Positions 60,830 through 64,000 of a stretch of DNA of 64,000 nt are shown in pieces. The DNA is from JANNMJ01 sp031425525 (GTDB taxonomy: Bacteria; Bacteroidota; Bacteroidia; Cytophagales; Hymenobacteraceae). A program made the position numbers and the translations under genes. Location: contig JANPJM010000069.1 of assembly GCA_031425525.1 (NCBI GenBank), positions 137,561 to 201,560 of the forward strand, given 5' to 3'. Under the pieces are notes generated by a model. The model had not been told where the DNA came from. It did not search any database and saw only the letters and a list, made by a program, of their open reading frames with translations. Every line of letters starts with the position of its first letter. Position 1 is the stretch's first letter.

Positions 60830-63800
60830 TTGTCACACGTCTTTACTCGTTGTCAGTCGGCGCTTGTCGCGCTGCTCCTCACCAGTTCTCTCGCCGCCCG
60901 CGCCCAAACCGTCCCGGCCACATTCCCCGCCAACGGCCCGCGTGACGACCGCGCCGGGCGCGTCGCCCTCACGCACGCCACCATCTTCACCGATTATCAA
61001 ACGCGGCTCGACGATGCCACGCTCCTCATCGAAAACGGCCGCGTGGCGGCCGTGGGGAAGGGCCTGAAGCTGCCCGCCGGCATCACCGAACTCGACCAGA
61101 AAGGGCGGTTCATCTACCCCGCGCTCGTGGAGGCGTTTGGGGCGTATGGAATGCCGCCGGTGGCGCGCGGCGGACGCTCGCGCCGCGCGGGGCCGCAACC
61201 CGACACCGACAAAGACGGTGCTTTCGGCTGGAATCAGGCGCTGAAACCGGAGGTGCGCGGCATCGAGCGGTTTTCGGCTTCCGAAGATGCCGCCGCTGGG
61301 TTGCGTAAGTTGGGGTTCGGTACGGTGCTGGCGCTGCCCCAGGACGGCATTTTGCGCGGAACGGGCGCGCTGGTGGCGCTCAACACGCGGCGGCGCGAAA
61401 ACCAGACGGTGCTGCTGCCCGAAGCCGCCGCCGGGCTGTCGTTCGATAAGGGTTCTTCGACCCAGAACTACCCCGAATCGTTGATGGGTGCGATTGCCTT
61501 GCTGCGCCAAACCTACCTCGATGCGGCGTGGCAAGCCCAAAACCCCGCCGTCGAGCAGAACCTGAGTCTGGCGGCCGTGCGTGCCCAGCGCGGGCTGCCG
61601 CAGATTTTTCAGGTGCGCGACAAGCTCTCGCTCCTCCGCGCCGACCGCCTCGGTGATGAGGCCGGCGTGCAGTACATCATCCGCACCACCGGCGACGAAT
61701 ACCAGCGGCTGACCGAAGTGAAGGCCACCGGCGCGGCGCTCATCGTGCCGCTCAACTTCCCCGATGCCTACAACGTGGAAGATGTGTACGACGCCGACGA
61801 CATTCCCCTCGACTACCTGCAACACTGGGAGTTGGCGCCCACCAACCCCGGCGCCGTCGCGAAGGCGGGCATCACGATGGCCCTCACGGCCGATGAGCTG
61901 AAGGATAAAAGCCAGTTTTGGCCGAACCTGCGCAAGGCTGTACTGCACGGCTTGCCCGAAGCCGAAGCCCTCAAAGCGCTGACCGTCACGCCCGCCAAGC
62001 TGCTGCGCGCCGACGGCCGCGTGGGCGCCCTGCGGCCGGGAATGGACGCGAGTTTCTTCATCACCACGGCGCCGGTGTTTCAGGAAAACGCTGTCGTCCT
62101 CGATTCGTGGGTACTCGGCGACCGTTTTCCCGTGGCCACGCTACCCGCCGATTACCGGGGCGTATACCGCCTCACCGTGCAGGGGCAGCCGGAGGCTACG
62201 CTCCTGATTCAGGGCAAGCCCGAAGCGCCGGAAGCGCGTTTGGTGCGGGCGCCCGGCGATACGGCCAAGGCCACCGTCAGCTTCAGCCAGGAGAACGTGA
62301 CGATTACGTTCTCGCCGCTCGGCCGGAAAGACGCCCCGGCGCCGGGTGCGGCCCCGGTGCCGGTTGCTACCCAGCGCCTGACCGGTTTTTACACCGGCGC
62401 GGGGTTCAGCGGGCAAGCCGATCTGGCGACCGCCCCGCCGGTGGCCGTGCCGTGGAGCGCCGTGTTGCAACAAGCCCGCACCGACGCCGCCCGGCGCGAT
62501 ACCACGCGCACGGTGGCCCCCGTGCTGGGCGCGCTCACGTACCCGCTCGGCGGTTTCGGGCTGACCGAAGCACCGAAAAACGAAGTAGTACTGATTCGGA
62601 ACGCCACTGTCTGGACGAGCGACGCCGCCGGTAAGCTGGAAGGCGCCGACGTGCTGATCGGCGCCGATGGCAAGATTGCGGCCGTGGGCAAGGGGCTGAA
62701 AGAGCCGAAGGGGGCGCGGATCGTCGACGGCACCGGCCGCCACCTCACGGCGGGCATCATCGATGAACATTCGCACATCGCCATCAGCGAGGGTGTGAAT
62801 GAAGGCTCGCAGAGCGTGACGGCCGAAGTGCGCATCGGCGACGTGATCGACCCCGAAGACATCACCATCTACCGCCAGTTGGCGGGCGGCAAAACCGCTA
62901 CCCAACTGCTGCACGGCTCGGCCAACACCATCGGCGGACAGTCGGCGTTGGTGAAACTGCGGTGGGGTGTAGGGCCGGAGGAGTTGAAAATCAACGGCGC
63001 GCCGGGGTTCATCAAGTTCGCCCTCGGCGAAAACGTGAAGCAGAGCAACTGGGGCGACCTCAATACCAGCCGTTTCCCGCAGACGCGGATGGGGGTGGAG
63101 CAGGTAATCGACGATGCCTTCCAGCGCGCCAAAGAGTACGAGGCGCGGCAGGCCGCTTTCGGGCGCCTTAGCAAGAAGGAGCAGGCCAAAGGCGCCGCGC
63201 CGCGCCGCGACCTGGAATTGGATGCGCTCGTGGAAATCCTGCGCGGGCGGCGGTTCATCACCTGCCACTCGTACGTGCAGTCGGAAATCAATATGCTGCT
63301 GAAGGCCGCCGACCGCAACGGGTTCAAGGTGAGCACCTTCACGCACATTCTGGAAGGCTACAAGGTGGCCGACAAAATGAAGGCCCACGGCGCCAACGCC
63401 AGCACGTTCTCCGATTGGTGGGCGTATAAAAACGAGGTGAAGGATGCCATTCCGTACAATGCGGCCATCATGCACCGCGCGGGCCTCAACGTTGCCATCA
63501 ACTCCGACGACCACGAGATGGCGCGTCGCCTCAACCAGGAAGCCGCCAAAACGGTGAAGTACGGCGGTCTCACCGAGGAGGAAGCCCTTAACACGATCAC
63601 CATCAACCCCGCCCGGATGCTGCACCTCGACAACCGGATGGGGTCGATCAAAGTTGGGAAAGACGCCGATCTGGTGCTGTGGAGCGCGCACCCGCTCAGC
63701 ATCTACGCCCGCTGCGAGCGCACGTACGTCGATGGCCGCTGCTACTACTCCCTCGACCAGGATGCCGCCCTGCGCACCCGCCGCGACCAGGAGCGCGCCC

Positions 63801-63931
63801 GCCTCAACCAAAAGTTACTGGCCGCCAAACGCAAAGGCGAGCCCACGCAAGCCCCGAAAACCAAGCCGCAGCGCAAAATCGATTGCGAAGATTTCAGCTA
63901 CGATTACGCCGAGGAGGGGAAGGCGGAGTAG
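60830..63931 (+). CDS. Secreted amidohydrolase, double-domain
   Basis: 1033 residues from a TTG start that gives a signal peptide ending LAARAQT; no ATG is available nearby. Two related halves are seen. The first (residues ~40-430) keeps only the flanking beta-sandwich and the TPAKLLRADGRVGALRPGMD end. The second (~590-990) has the metal-binding core: IIDEHSHIA, KFALGENVKQ with the lysine, ITCHSYVQ, VSTFTHILEG and INSDDHEMARR, and ends INPARMLHLDNRMGSIKVGK. Related to imidazolonepropionase/dihydroorotase-like amidohydrolases. The substrate is unknown, perhaps a peptide or cyclic amide. Confidence 0.88.
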   Translation: MSHVFTRCQSALVALLLTSSLAARAQTVPATFPANGPRDDRAGRVALTHATIFTDYQTRLDDATLLIENGRVAAVGKGLKLPAGITELDQKGRFIYPALVEAFGAYGMPPVARGGRSRRAGPQPDTDKDGAFGWNQALKPEVRGIERFSASEDAAAGLRKLGFGTVLALPQDGILRGTGALVALNTRRRENQTVLLPEAAAGLSFDKGSSTQNYPESLMGAIALLRQTYLDAAWQAQNPAVEQNLSLAAVRAQRGLPQIFQVRDKLSLLRADRLGDEAGVQYIIRTTGDEYQRLTEVKATGAALIVPLNFPDAYNVEDVYDADDIPLDYLQHWELAPTNPGAVAKAGITMALTADELKDKSQFWPNLRKAVLHGLPEAEALKALTVTPAKLLRADGRVGALRPGMDASFFITTAPVFQENAVVLDSWVLGDRFPVATLPADYRGVYRLTVQGQPEATLLIQGKPEAPEARLVRAPGDTAKATVSFSQENVTITFSPLGRKDAPAPGAAPVPVATQRLTGFYTGAGFSGQADLATAPPVAVPWSAVLQQARTDAARRDTTRTVAPVLGALTYPLGGFGLTEAPKNEVVLIRNATVWTSDAAGKLEGADVLIGADGKIAAVGKGLKEPKGARIVDGTGRHLTAGIIDEHSHIAISEGVNEGSQSVTAEVRIGDVIDPEDITIYRQLAGGKTATQLLHGSANTIGGQSALVKLRWGVGPEELKINGAPGFIKFALGENVKQSNWGDLNTSRFPQTRMGVEQVIDDAFQRAKEYEARQAAFGRLSKKEQAKGAAPRRDLELDALVEILRGRRFITCHSYVQSEINMLLKAADRNGFKVSTFTHILEGYKVADKMKAHGANASTFSDWWAYKNEVKDAIPYNAAIMHRAGLNVAINSDDHEMARRLNQEAAKTVKYGGLTEEEALNTITINPARMLHLDNRMGSIKVGKDADLVLWSAHPLSIYARCERTYVDGRCYYSLDQDAALRTRRDQERARLNQKLLAAKRKGEPTQAPKTKPQRKIDCEDFSYDYAEEGKAE

Positions 63932-63945
63932 AACAGGAGCGCGGG

Positions 63946-64000
63946 TCTCCGGCCCGCTTGCCGCACGGCGCGAGCTACACGTAGGCAAGCGGGCCGGAGA
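63946..64000. repeat. Palindromic element at the window end
   Basis: TCTCCGGCCCGCTTGCC (63946-63962) and its exact complement (63984-64000), a 17-bp perfect stem with a 21-base loop. It may continue beyond the window; it could also terminate the amidohydrolase transcript. Confidence 0.8.

Overview
The window is a 64 kb piece of a high-GC (about 60%) Bacteroidota chromosome, most likely order Cytophagales and close to Hymenobacteraceae. The evidence is an alternative complex III (ActABCDEF) paired with an aa3-type oxidase, several type IX secretion C-terminal sorting domains, a GSCFA protein, start codons without Shine-Dalgarno sequences, and promoters of the Bacteroidota form TTG-N19-21-TAnnTTTG, of which three good examples are visible (tRNA, rpsF and actA).

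Layout. 1-6.2 kb holds the cytochrome oxidase operon on the plus strand: the end of coxA, ctaA, ctaB, two subunit III proteins, subunit IV, a SCO-like protein without copper-binding cysteines, and a DUF420 protein. 6.5-12 kb on the minus strand holds queA, two paralogous methyltransferase-like lipoproteins and priA. 12.4-24 kb is mixed: an AT-rich orphan, a 42-bp tandem repeat, a GNAT acetyltransferase, an HxlR regulator, a T9SS-secreted delta-60-repeat protein, a DUF255 thioredoxin-like protein, a GSCFA protein with a very long disordered tail, and rpsF-rpsR-rplI. 24-33 kb is the complete act operon (plus strand), ending in a terminator. 33.1-37.8 kb is a low-GC patchwork of truncated RHS C-terminal tips alternating with membrane or lipoprotein ORFs, read here as decayed toxin/immunity cassettes. 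38-44.4 kb holds two unknown proteins, an rRNA pseudouridine synthase, a secreted trypsin-like protease, yidC and an inverted-repeat element carrying an S23 four-helix-bundle gene. 44.3-54.7 kb holds pyrG, two large paralogous T9SS proteins and an ECF sigma/anti-sigma pair. 54.7-64 kb holds twin 205-bp palindromic elements, an APC permease, a DEDDh exonuclease, an atypical class II tRNA, an SDR, a Fic protein and a large amidohydrolase.

How it works together. The act and cox genes encode a quinol-to-oxygen chain (ACIII reduces a c-type cytochrome domain, the aa3 oxidase uses it). CtaA and CtaB make heme A; the SCO-like and DUF420 proteins are probable assembly factors. In many relatives these genes form one locus; here 24 kb of unrelated genes separates them.

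The most unusual content is structural. At nine intergenic sites, mostly inside housekeeping operons, there is an inverted repeat whose 5' arm is built of G/T/A-rich degenerate short words and whose 3' arm (C/A/T-rich) ends at the next start codon. Sequence differs at every site but architecture is the same. At one site (43837-44359) the arms are 42 bp each (37/42 matching) and enclose an S23 gene, which suggests that these hairpins and S23 ORFs belong to one undescribed type of element. Other noteworthy items are a class II tRNA with a 46-nt variable region and predicted CUC anticodon, an A10 tract that splits a reading frame, and several other palindromic repeat families.
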